From: Acidobacteriota bacterium
GTDB lineage: Bacteria > Acidobacteriota > Terriglobia > Acidiferrales > UBA7541
Direction of reading: 5' to 3'
NCBI GenBank assembly: GCA_003161195.1
Contig: PMOV01000344.1
Coordinates: 3,253 to 14,928, forward strand
DNA: 11,676 nt
Part shown: positions 6,328 through 11,676 of the stretch, piece after piece
How positions within the stretch are numbered: position 1 is the first letter of the stretch
Layout: every line of letters begins with the position of its first letter
Notes under the pieces: model-generated
What the model was told of the DNA's origin: nothing
The model's database searches: none
Seen by the model: only the letters and a program-made list of their open reading frames with translations
Position numbers and translations under genes: made by a program

Positions 6328-7161
6328 CTACATCGCCGGGAGCCTGGCGTGGATTTCCAGATACTCAGCGTGGACTTTGAGATGGTGGGCGTCGCCGATG
6401 TTGTGCGCGGCCCACAAAGCGATGAGATCGTCGCGCATGCGTAGCTGGCCAGCGACATCGAGGCGCGCGAAGGCGATTTTTGTGGGGCCGAAATATTCTC
6501 GGAAGAAATCGACGGCGTTTTCGGGAGTGGTGTCCGGCATATCGAAGAGCACAAGACGTTTGTTGAGTTCGAGTTGCACACCGGGGCCGAAACGCTGGCG
6601 CACCACCTCTTCGTTGCCCCAGAGGACCGGGGGCTGCACGCTGGGGGGCGGCGGGACGTGGCGGGCGCTTACTTGAAAGGATTTGCCGACAAAGCTATCG
6701 GGCGTCCAGTTGGCCATGGCGATTAGGCCGCCGGGGCGGCAAACGCGCTTGAATTCGCCGATGACGCGTTCGGGGCGCGGCGCGAACATGGCGCCGAACA
6801 TGGAGAGGACCACGTCGAATTGCGCGTCAGCGTAGGGCAATTGTTCGGCGTCGCCTTCGTCGAACTGGATTTTGAGATTTTCTTGCGCGGCGCGCTGGCG
6901 TGCTTGTTCGAGAAGATTGGTAGAAATGTCGACGCCGGTGACGGTGGCGCCAGTGCGCGCCGCGGGCAGCGACTGATTGCCGGTGCCGCAGCCCACATCC
7001 AGCACGTTCATGCCGGGCTGCAGATTTAAGCGCGCGATGAAGTCTTCAGCGCCGTTGGCGAGGCGTCTGGCGATTTGGCCGAAGTCGCCGGCCATCCAGC
7101 TGGCTTTCATGCGCTGTTTCAGTTCGGCGAACGGGTCTGGTTGTGGCGCGGCCTCGGTCAT
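6328..7161 (-). CDS. Class I SAM-dependent methyltransferase (UbiE/Methyltransf_11-like)
   Basis: A 277-residue methyltransferase. SAM-binding motif I is VLDVGCGTGN (53-62), motif II ends in GVDIS (76-80) with Asp78 for the ribose, motif III is GDAEQLPY (103-110), and CRPGG (141-145) is the usual post-motif segment. The C-terminal half (about 155-277) has proline-rich VPPPPSVQPP (169-178) and a helical tail and should define the acceptor, which I cannot identify. The ATG at 7161 has GGGAGA seven bases upstream. The gene lies 29 bases after the DUF2277 gene on the same strand, so the two are probably one transcript. There is no signal peptide; it is cytoplasmic. Confidence 0.87.
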   Translation of the reverse strand: MTEAAPQPDPFAELKQRMKASWMAGDFGQIARRLANGAEDFIARLNLQPGMNVLDVGCGTGNQSLPAARTGATVTGVDISTNLLEQARQRAAQENLKIQFDEGDAEQLPYADAQFDVVLSMFGAMFAPRPERVIGEFKRVCRPGGLIAMANWTPDSFVGKSFQVSARHVPPPPSVQPPVLWGNEEVVRQRFGPGVQLELNKRLVLFDMPDTTPENAVDFFREYFGPTKIAFARLDVAGQLRMRDDLIALWAAHNIGDAHHLKVHAEYLEIHARLPAM

Positions 7162-7190
7162 CGTTTCATCTCCCGGCGAGACACTTTATG

Positions 7191-7466
7191 TTACGCGGGC
7201 GCCCCGAATCGCGTTGCGCTCCGTGCTTTCGCCTTGGCCGCTTCTTCTTCGCGATTGCGCGGCGGGGCGTTGGTTTCGAGCGACGCAAGGAGGTGCAGCG
7301 ATACGCGGGTTACCTCGTCGATGGCTTGGTGGAAGGCGGCTTCGTTGGCCTTGGAAGGCTTGGTGAAGCCACTGATCTTGCGCACATACTGCAGCGAGGC
7401 GGCGCGCACCTCTTCCGGAGTGACCGGAGGGTCGAAGTTGAAGAGCATTTTAATGTTGCGGCACAT
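7191..7466 (-). CDS. DUF2277 domain-containing protein
   Basis: A 91-residue protein that I recognise as DUF2277 from its near-invariant opening MCRNIK (1-6), LFNFDPP (8-14), and SGFTKPSKANEAAF (32-45). Function is unknown; the family is found as a small soluble protein of about this length in many soil bacteria. Cys2 and Arg3 next to the start are conserved, as I recall. The ATG at 7466 is secure: an AGGAGGT Shine-Dalgarno sequence lies five bases upstream, although the frame stays open for 23 more codons. It precedes the methyltransferase by 29 bases and is transcribed away from the sigma factor gene. The tail (68-91) is charged and Ala-rich, probably disordered. Confidence 0.88.
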   Translation of the reverse strand: MCRNIKMLFNFDPPVTPEEVRAASLQYVRKISGFTKPSKANEAAFHQAIDEVTRVSLHLLASLETNAPPRNREEEAAKAKARSATRFGAPA

Positions 7467-7581
7467 GGAGACCTCCTGGCGCCCGTCCGAGCGGGATTGC
7501 AGTGAAGCCGGCGGACGCGATATGGTGGCCGGCAATGGCCGACAGCCGCGCCTGCCAGCATTCTACCTTGGGAAGCACGGG

Positions 7582-7614
7582 GGAACTATTTTCGGGGGTA
7601 CCCGGAATATACCC
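7582..7614 (+). promoter_or_regulatory. Possible ECF-type promoter/operator upstream of the sigma factor gene
   Basis: GGAACT at 7582-7587 resembles the 'GGAAC' -35 element recognised by many ECF sigma factors. Within the next 30 bases are a perfect GGGTACCC palindrome (7596-7603) and a GGGTA...TACCC inverted repeat (7596-7600 with 7610-7614). No typical ECF -10 (CGTC or TCTA) sits at the usual 16-17 base spacing. Autoregulation by the encoded sigma factor would be typical of such operons, but this remains a suggestion. Confidence 0.35.
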
Positions 7615-7645
7615 GTTGAAGGCACTCGCGGCGTCTGATACAGGG

Positions 7646-8248
7646 ATGACCAACCTACAGGAAACTGCAGACGACGTATTGCTTCGGCGCGCCGCGAAGG
7701 GTGATGAAGATGCCTTCACCGTGGTGTACCGGCGGCACCAAGGGGCGATTTATCGCTTTGCCCTGCGCATGACCGGGAACCCCTGGGCCGCGGAAGAGAT
7801 TGTGCAGGACGTCTTCATGACCGTGGTGCGCGATCCCAAGAAGTACGATGCGCGGCTGGGAACGGTGGCTGCTTTCCTGTACGGAGTGGCGCGCAATCGC
7901 ATACTGAAGCATCGCGAGCGCATCCCACGGGAAGTGCCGCTGGAAGAGCGCAATGAAGACGGCACGGGAACTGGCGTGCTGCTGAAAGACTCGCTGACGC
8001 CGGCGGTGTGGGCGGAAAAGCGGGAGCGCACGGCGCAAGTGCGGGCCGCGGTGCTGGAGCTGCCGGAAGAGTTTCGCGAGGCCGTGGTGCTCTGCGAGTT
8101 GCAGGGGATGAGTTACGAAGAGGCGGCGGCCATCGCGGAGTGCCCCATCGGGACGATTCGTTCACGGCTGCATCGCGGGCGGGCGCTGCTGATGACGAAG
8201 CTGGAGTTGCTGCGGGAGGCGCCCCGGCGTGTGAGCGCGATGGGATGA
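7646..8248 (+). CDS. RNA polymerase ECF-type sigma-70 factor
   Basis: A 200-residue alternative sigma factor with only regions 2 and 4. Region 2 spans about 20-90: AFTVVYRRHQGAIYRFALRM (23-42), AAEEIVQDVFMTV (48-60) for core binding and -10 melting, and YGVARNRILKHRER (79-92). Region 4 spans about 130-185: LPEEFREAVVLCELQGMSYE (139-158) and the helix-turn-helix ending GTIRSRLHRGRALL (169-182), which reads the -35. The linker (95-125) is acidic and variable. The start at 7646 is chosen because it opens directly before region 2; the in-frame sequence upstream to 7502 is not family-like and covers the candidate promoter. The ribosome binding site is weak. An anti-sigma gene and a secreted protein gene follow on the same strand. 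Confidence 0.92.
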   Translation: MTNLQETADDVLLRRAAKGDEDAFTVVYRRHQGAIYRFALRMTGNPWAAEEIVQDVFMTVVRDPKKYDARLGTVAAFLYGVARNRILKHRERIPREVPLEERNEDGTGTGVLLKDSLTPAVWAEKRERTAQVRAAVLELPEEFREAVVLCELQGMSYEEAAAIAECPIGTIRSRLHRGRALLMTKLELLREAPRRVSAMG

Positions 8249-8369
8249 ACGATTTGGTGGGGAGCCCGATTTTGCGGTGGCGACGAAACGTAGCGCGAGA
8301 ATTTGGGCCCGGCACAAGAAATGTCCAGAAGCGAAGCAGCGGCAACGCAGGGAGCGCAAGAGATTGGCC

Positions 8370-8981
8370 ATGAATTGTGAAGAATTCGCGATATCGGGAC
8401 TAGGCGCGGAACGCGAGAGCGAGTTCAGCGGGACGCAGCGCGCGGCAGCGCAAGAGCATATCGAGATTTGCGGGCGCTGCGCGGCGTTGGCGGAATCGTG
8501 GGACGCGGCGCGAGCCGAACTGCAATTGCTGCGCGACGCCACCAGCCTTGCGGGGGCCCCGCCACGCGTGGAAATGCGCTTGCGGCAGGAATTTCGCACA
8601 CGGCACCGCAGCGTGAAGTTGCGGCGCACGGCAGTGGCCGCGGCTTGGGCGCTGGCTACGGCCGCGGTGCTGGCGGGAGCGGTGGAGCTGAACAACTGGC
8701 GCACGCAAAAAAATGACGCGGCGAACGTGGCGCAAAAGAATTCCGCGGGGGCCGCGGATGTGAACCTGGTCGCGGACAACGACGAGGGCGCGTTCACGCC
8801 GCTGCCCGGCGCGATCTATGCGGGCAGCGAGGAGGCCACCATTGTGCATGTGGGGATGGAACGCAGCGCGCTCGGCGCGCTGGGTCTGCCGGTGAATGAA
8901 GACCGCGCCAACGAATGGATTCACGTGGATCTGCTGGTGGGGGACGATGGTTTGCCGCAAGCCGTGCGCGTAGCGGAGTAA
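8370..8981 (+). CDS. Membrane anti-sigma factor with zinc-finger (ZAS/zf-HC2-like) domain
   Basis: A 203-residue protein that probably holds the preceding sigma factor inactive at the membrane. The N-terminal domain has the zinc-binding H-x3-C-x2-C pattern: His30, Cys34, Cys37 in HIEICGRC, with Cys3 as a possible extra ligand. One membrane segment spans about 87-105. The C-terminal part (about 106-203) would be periplasmic; TPLPGAIY (143-150) and RSALGALGLPV (165-175) look like conserved sensor-domain blocks seen in acidobacterial anti-sigma proteins (my recollection). The ATG at 8370 is favoured because MNCEEF is a typical ZAS opening. The frame continues to a GTG at 8277 through a very basic stretch that is unlikely to be coding. 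A 121-base gap separates it from the sigma gene, longer than usual for such pairs. Confidence 0.85.
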   Translation: MNCEEFAISGLGAERESEFSGTQRAAAQEHIEICGRCAALAESWDAARAELQLLRDATSLAGAPPRVEMRLRQEFRTRHRSVKLRRTAVAAAWALATAAVLAGAVELNNWRTQKNDAANVAQKNSAGAADVNLVADNDEGAFTPLPGAIYAGSEEATIVHVGMERSALGALGLPVNEDRANEWIHVDLLVGDDGLPQAVRVAE

Positions 8982-9049
8982 GCGCGGAGACGCGTCGCAG
9001 GCTGGCAAGAGAGTTTAGAACGATCAGGAGAGAAAGAGGAGAAACACGA

Positions 9050-9889
9050 ATGAAGCAGAATATTTTGCTAAGGGTGGTGGCTGGCAGTGTGTTGCTGGTG
9101 TCCGCGGGAGCGGTGCGGGCGCAGGGTCCGGGCGGTCCCCACCATGGTGGCCCGGGATTTGGCGGCCCGATGGAGTTGATGGGCTTTGAAGGCGGACATG
9201 ACGGCAAGGTGGTGAAGGGCGCGCCGTTCACGGCGTCGGCGACTTCGGAGACCACGGAGACGCTGTCTGACGGCACGGTGATTCACCGTACCGCGCAATT
9301 GACCTTGTATCGCGACAGCCAAGGCCGTTCGCGGCGCGAGCTGACCGCTTCGGGCTTCGGACCGCTGGCGGCCTCCGGCGCACCGAAGACCATGGTGATG
9401 ATCTCGGATCCGGTGGGCGGCTTCCACTACATGTTGGATTCCGTAGGAAAGACCGCGAATAAGTCGGCGATGCACACGCGCACGCAAACGGCGGACAGCG
9501 CGGACTCCTTCCACCAGAAGATGGAATCACGCCAGGCGGAGGAAGAAGCCGCGGGCCTGCTGAAGAAGGAGTCGCTCGGGACGCAGGTGATCAACGGTGT
9601 GAGCGCGGAAGGCACGCGCATCACGAAGACGATTCCCGCGGGAAAAATCGGCAACGATAAAGCGATACAGATTGTTTCTGAGCGCTGGTATTCGCCGGAT
9701 TTGCAGATCGTGGTGAAGGCGACACACACGGATCCGCAAATGGGAACGACGACCTACTCGGTGACGGCGCTGCAAAGGAGTGAACCGGCGGCGACGCTAT
9801 TTGCGGTGCCCTCGGATTACACCGTGACGACGGGCGGGCCGCATGGGCGTGGTCCTGGACCGGGTGGTCCGCCGCCTGCCGAGGAGTAG
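9050..9889 (+). CDS. Secreted protein with Gly/Pro/His-rich ends, ECF operon target
   Basis: A 279-residue exported protein of unknown function. The N-terminus is a clear Sec signal peptide: Lys and Arg at 2-8, a hydrophobic core at about 9-20, and cleavage probably after Ala24 (VRA^Q). The mature protein opens with a Gly/Pro/His-rich segment (25-51, including GGPHHGGPG at 28-36) and ends with a similar one (262-276). Between them lies a mostly beta-like domain with TLYRDSQGRSRRE (85-97) and SERWYSPDLQIVVKATHTDPQMG (split at 210-219 and 220-232), blocks I associate with acidobacterial proteins encoded beside ECF sigma/anti-sigma pairs. An AGGAG sequence at 9037-9041 fixes the start at 9050, 68 bases after the anti-sigma stop. 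The histidines could bind metal; this is inference. Confidence 0.8.
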   Translation: MKQNILLRVVAGSVLLVSAGAVRAQGPGGPHHGGPGFGGPMELMGFEGGHDGKVVKGAPFTASATSETTETLSDGTVIHRTAQLTLYRDSQGRSRRELTASGFGPLAASGAPKTMVMISDPVGGFHYMLDSVGKTANKSAMHTRTQTADSADSFHQKMESRQAEEEAAGLLKKESLGTQVINGVSAEGTRITKTIPAGKIGNDKAIQIVSERWYSPDLQIVVKATHTDPQMGTTTYSVTALQRSEPAATLFAVPSDYTVTTGGPHGRGPGPGGPPPAEE

Positions 9890-9938
9890 TTTTTCGTGTC
9901 GAAAACAATTTAACGAGCTTCTCTCCTGAAGACGGTTG

Positions 9939-9982
9939 GCGCCCTTTTCGCAGCAGACGATCGCTGCGGTGAGGGCGTTTCC
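9939..9982 (+). terminator. Rho-independent terminator candidate after the sigma operon
   Basis: CGCCCTTTTCGCAGC (9940-9954) pairs with GCTGCGGTGAGGGCG (9963-9977) around an eight-base loop, giving a 15-base stem with one mismatch and two G-T wobbles. TTTCCGTTTCT follows on the plus strand. It lies 50 bases after the secreted-protein gene and well before the next, opposite-strand gene, so it should end the sigma operon transcript. Confidence 0.7.
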
Positions 9983-10027
9983 GTTTCTGGATAAGAAAAG
10001 ATGAGAAAAAAAGGACAATGAAGTGGA

Positions 10028-10067
10028 TAACGCAGAGTCGCAGAGTTCACAGAGACGCGCAGAGAAA
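10028..10067 (+). repeat. Dispersed purine-rich repeat, copy 1
   Basis: This 40-base segment begins TAACGCAGAG and ends CGCAGAGAAA; it matches 11341-11380 at 34 of 40 positions in the same orientation. The six differences are five A/G changes and one T/G change. Repeats of the 'cgcagagacgcagag' sort occur between genes in many bacteria (general knowledge). This copy lies 15 bases past the MarR stop; the other lies on the far side of the nitroreductase promoter. Confidence 0.7.
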
Positions 10068-10082
10068 TCGGAAGCGTGCGTC

Positions 10083-10523
10083 CTAGAATTCCAATTCGGC
10101 GAGCAACTTCAGGAGGCGAAGAAGAGTCCCGCGGTCTTGCGCAGTTAATTGCTGCCGGACCTGCTCATCGGCGGCTACCCGGACCCGAATTAGCTGTTCT
10201 CTGTACCGGTGGCCTTTGGGCGTCAACTGAACGTGAATTGCCCTGCCCGATTCGGCCTTGCGCTCCGACACCAGTCCGTCGGCAACCATGGACCTGATGG
10301 CCCGATGCACGACGGTGCGGTCCAAACTCAGGAGTGTGGCGATCTGATTCTGATTGAGCGTCGCGCCGCCGCGGAGCGCGGAGAGGATGAAGCCGCGCGT
10401 CGCGGAACAATGAGTTTTTCGTTCCAGCCTCTTCCCGACTGAAAAATAGGCCGCCGCTATATGCGCGAGTACGGAATCTTGCAGGATGTTTTCAGGAATT
10501 TCTTTCCTGGGAACGGCGTTCAT
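10083..10523 (-). CDS. MarR-family transcriptional regulator
   Basis: A 146-residue winged-helix regulator. The N-terminal helices (about 12-50) and C-terminal helices (about 108-146) would form the dimer interface. The DNA-binding part is LNQNQIATLLSLDRTVVHRA (56-75), with SLDRTVVHRAIRSM (66-79) as recognition helix, followed by the wing GLVSERKAESGRAIHVQLT (83-101). The length and order fit MarR. The ATG at 10523 is chosen because its ATGA overlaps the nitroreductase stop (10520-10523), a standard coupled arrangement; the frame could start at a GTG at 10559. As the second gene of the operon it would repress its own promoter, most likely through the paired palindromes at 11240-11279. The ligand is unknown. 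Cys39 (THCS) could be a redox sensor, but a single Cys is weak evidence. Confidence 0.87.
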   Translation of the reverse strand: MNAVPRKEIPENILQDSVLAHIAAAYFSVGKRLERKTHCSATRGFILSALRGGATLNQNQIATLLSLDRTVVHRAIRSMVADGLVSERKAESGRAIHVQLTPKGHRYREQLIRVRVAADEQVRQQLTAQDRGTLLRLLKLLAELEF

Positions 10524-11230
10524 AAGACCGTTACCGTCGCCTCGAGCGGTCTCCGCCACTGGGGCGGTTCCAGGTAGGCGTGCGATTTCTTTCCGATGGC
10601 AATCACCATCACAATTTCACGATGGCGCGCGGACAACCCGAGAAATTTGGACAGTCTGCGAGCGTCAAAACCTTCCATAGGACAAGAGTTGATTCCGAGC
10701 GCCTCGGCGGCGATCATCAGATTTTCGCACGCCAGCGAGGTACTCTTGGTCGCCCATTTGAAGAAGTCCTGACGCGACGTGGGCGGCATCCCCATCGTCT
10801 TCCATAGGTTCAACACCCAGAAAAGGCCCCATTTAAGCGCGCCGAAAATACCGAATGGCCCGGGCATGAACAGGATGCGCCCTATTTTTGCGGTGCGCTC
10901 ATACTCGCGGATTTTCGCTGCGCTGAAGCCGCTCCTGCGCATCCACTCCAGTTGGGCTCGCGACGTTGCGGGCAGCGCTCCGATGTCTGCGACGGCCACT
11001 ACCAAGGCCGATGCGGTTTCCGCAGGCATTTGCCCGAGGCAAAGTTTCGCCACTTGTCTTTTCTGTTCGGCAGATTCCACCCAGTAGAACCGATACGGCT
11101 GCATATTGAAGCTCGAAGGGGCGTGGCGCGCGGCGTCGAGGATTTGCTCGCGCAGTTCGCTGGAGATCTCTACCGGCGCAAAGAGCTTGACGGCTCTCCT
11201 CCGCAAAATCGCTCCCAGGATCGATTCCAT
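10520..11230 (-). CDS. Nitroreductase-family FMN oxidoreductase
   Basis: A 236-residue flavoprotein of the nitroreductase superfamily, which uses NAD(P)H to reduce quinones, nitro compounds or similar electrophiles. The FMN phosphate-binding stretch RRRAVK (10-15) is at the N-terminus, APSSFNMQPYRF (37-48) is the substrate/flavin loop, and CPMEGFD (183-189) is the C-terminal flavin motif near GINSC (179-183). A central insert of roughly 85-160 includes a hydrophobic stretch (about 121-143, FGIFGALKWGLFWVLNLW) that is unusual for the soluble enzyme and might touch the membrane or cap the active site. GGAGG lies four bases before the ATG at 11230. Its stop overlaps the MarR start by four bases. 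The substrate is unknown; the regulator implies induction by a small molecule. Confidence 0.88.
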   Translation of the reverse strand: MESILGAILRRRAVKLFAPVEISSELREQILDAARHAPSSFNMQPYRFYWVESAEQKRQVAKLCLGQMPAETASALVVAVADIGALPATSRAQLEWMRRSGFSAAKIREYERTAKIGRILFMPGPFGIFGALKWGLFWVLNLWKTMGMPPTSRQDFFKWATKSTSLACENLMIAAEALGINSCPMEGFDARRLSKFLGLSARHREIVMVIAIGKKSHAYLEPPQWRRPLEATVTVL

Positions 11231-11239
11231 AAGGCCTCC

Positions 11240-11279
11240 ATGTTGCTATTACAACATAGCGGTGTTGCAGATGCAACAT
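11240..11279 (-). promoter_or_regulatory. Nitroreductase-marR promoter with two matching operators
   Basis: On the minus strand TTGCAT (complement of 11271-11276) and TGTAAT (complement of 11248-11253) sit 17 bases apart as -35 and -10 boxes; transcription would begin near 11241, just ahead of the GGAGG. Two palindromes cover them: ATGTTGC-tatt-ACAACAT with its arms at 11240-11257, and TGTTGC-agat-GCAACA at 11263-11278. Both fit TGTTGC-N4-RCAACA, and their centres are 22 bases apart, about two helical turns. One overlaps the -10 and the other the -35, as expected for repression by the MarR protein encoded downstream. Confidence 0.7.
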
Positions 11280-11340
11280 AGAAGATAGCGAAGCAGGTGT
11301 GGGGTTGAATCACTGCCAACGCGGAAGAAAGAGCAGAGGG

Positions 11341-11380
11341 TAACGCGGAGGCGCGGAGTTCGCGGAGACACGCAGAGAAA
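11341..11380 (+). repeat. Dispersed purine-rich repeat, copy 2
   Basis: Begins TAACGCGGAG and ends CGCAGAGAAA, matching 10028-10067 at 34 of 40 bases in direct orientation. It lies eight bases past the stop of the GlcF-like gene and about 60 bases upstream of the nitroreductase promoter, so copies of the repeat bracket the nitroreductase-marR pair. Confidence 0.7.
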
Positions 11381-11388
11381 AACGGCAA

Positions 11389-11676
11389 TCAAGAGCGCTT
11401 CGAGACGTCGCAGGCAGCGGGTTGTCGCGACGACCCGCGAATCGCTTGGTCAAGGAGTTCGATTACGTGGAGGACTTGCTGGTTGGTGCGGTGGAGGGCG
11501 GCGCCGGCGCGGAGTTGCAGGAGACAGCCCGGGTTTGCGGTGACGATGAGTTCGGCGTTGGTGGATGCGGCGTGTTGCATTTTGTTGGCCAGTAGGTCCA
11601 GCGAAGTTTCGGTTTGCGTGATGTTGTAGCTGCCTGCGGAGCCACAGCAGAGTTCCGAGTAGGGCAATTCCACAAA
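11389..11676 (-). CDS. GlcF-like (Fe-S)-binding CCG-domain subunit, C-terminal part (5' end outside window)
   Basis: The last 95 residues of a larger protein; the frame stays open to the window edge, and the first visible codons (F-V-E-L-P) continue it. LCCGSAG (9-15) is a cysteine-rich CCG motif, and NPGCLLQLRAG (48-58) carries a further conserved Cys, as in the second half of the glycolate oxidase iron-sulfur subunit GlcF. The ending VIELLDQAI (71-79) also fits that family, which passes electrons from a flavin dehydrogenase to the membrane chain. Related CCG-domain proteins (lactate utilisation, heterodisulfide reductase type) are alternatives. I withhold a gene symbol because the N-terminal ferredoxin domain is not visible. 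Confidence 0.85.
   Translation of the reverse strand, partial: FVELPYSELCCGSAGSYNITQTETSLDLLANKMQHAASTNAELIVTANPGCLLQLRAGAALHRTNQQVLHVIELLDQAIRGSSRQPAACDVSKRS

Noticed and set aside
8277..8369. N-terminal extension of the anti-sigma factor from a GTG
   Set aside because: It would add about 31 mostly Arg/Lys residues before the typical MNCEEF opening; no conserved content.
10028..11380. Possible CRISPR or transposon ends from the purine-rich repeats
   Set aside because: There are only two close copies, over a kilobase apart, with genes between, no spacers, no terminal inverted repeats and no transposase.

Overview
The window is a stretch of a GC-rich bacterial chromosome. The gene families point to an acidobacterium (Acidobacteriota, Terriglobia-like). 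These include a DUF2277 protein, an ECF sigma / zinc-finger anti-sigma / secreted Gly-Pro-His-rich protein operon, and short dispersed palindromes of the 'CCCAGCCC..GGGCTGGG' and 'GCACAGACT..AGTCTGTGC' kinds. This placement is inferred from family resemblance; no rRNA or other phylogenetic marker is present.

Layout. 1-386: intergenic DNA with a cluster of short hairpins and an AT-rich left edge. 387-2185 (+): a histidine-phosphatase-fold protein, then a phosphotransferase of the APH/ACAD10-11 kinase type. 2186-2454: intergenic, with two copies of a palindromic repeat between convergent genes. 2455-4524 (-): a crotonase followed by an ACAD10/11-like acyl-CoA dehydrogenase. 4525-5004: about 480 bases without a convincing gene. 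5005-6280 (+): a small PGPGW membrane protein and a classical short-chain dehydrogenase. 6328-7466 (-): DUF2277 protein and a SAM methyltransferase. 7646-9889 (+): ECF sigma factor, membrane anti-sigma factor and a secreted protein, closed by a likely terminator. 10083-11230 (-): nitroreductase and MarR regulator in a translationally coupled pair, behind a promoter covered by two matching operators. 11389-11676 (-): the 3' end of a GlcF-like Fe-S/CCG-domain subunit, cut by the window edge.

How the genes may work together. The left third looks like an acyl-CoA catabolic locus. A kinase of the ACAD10/11-APH type, an ACAD10/11-like dehydrogenase, and a crotonase with an isomerase-like rather than hydratase-like active site are the parts expected for breaking down 4-hydroxyacyl-CoAs through a 4-phospho intermediate. 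The known comparisons are LvaA/LvaC in levulinate catabolism and the fused animal proteins ACAD10/11. The adjacent phosphatase-fold protein lacks the usual second histidine. The sigma operon looks like a self-contained envelope stress or metal response unit. The nitroreductase-MarR pair looks like a self-regulated electrophile or drug response cassette, and copies of a dispersed repeat lie on either side of it.

Starts were chosen from conserved N-termini, ribosome binding sites and overlaps. Several differ from the longest open frame, and this is noted in each entry.
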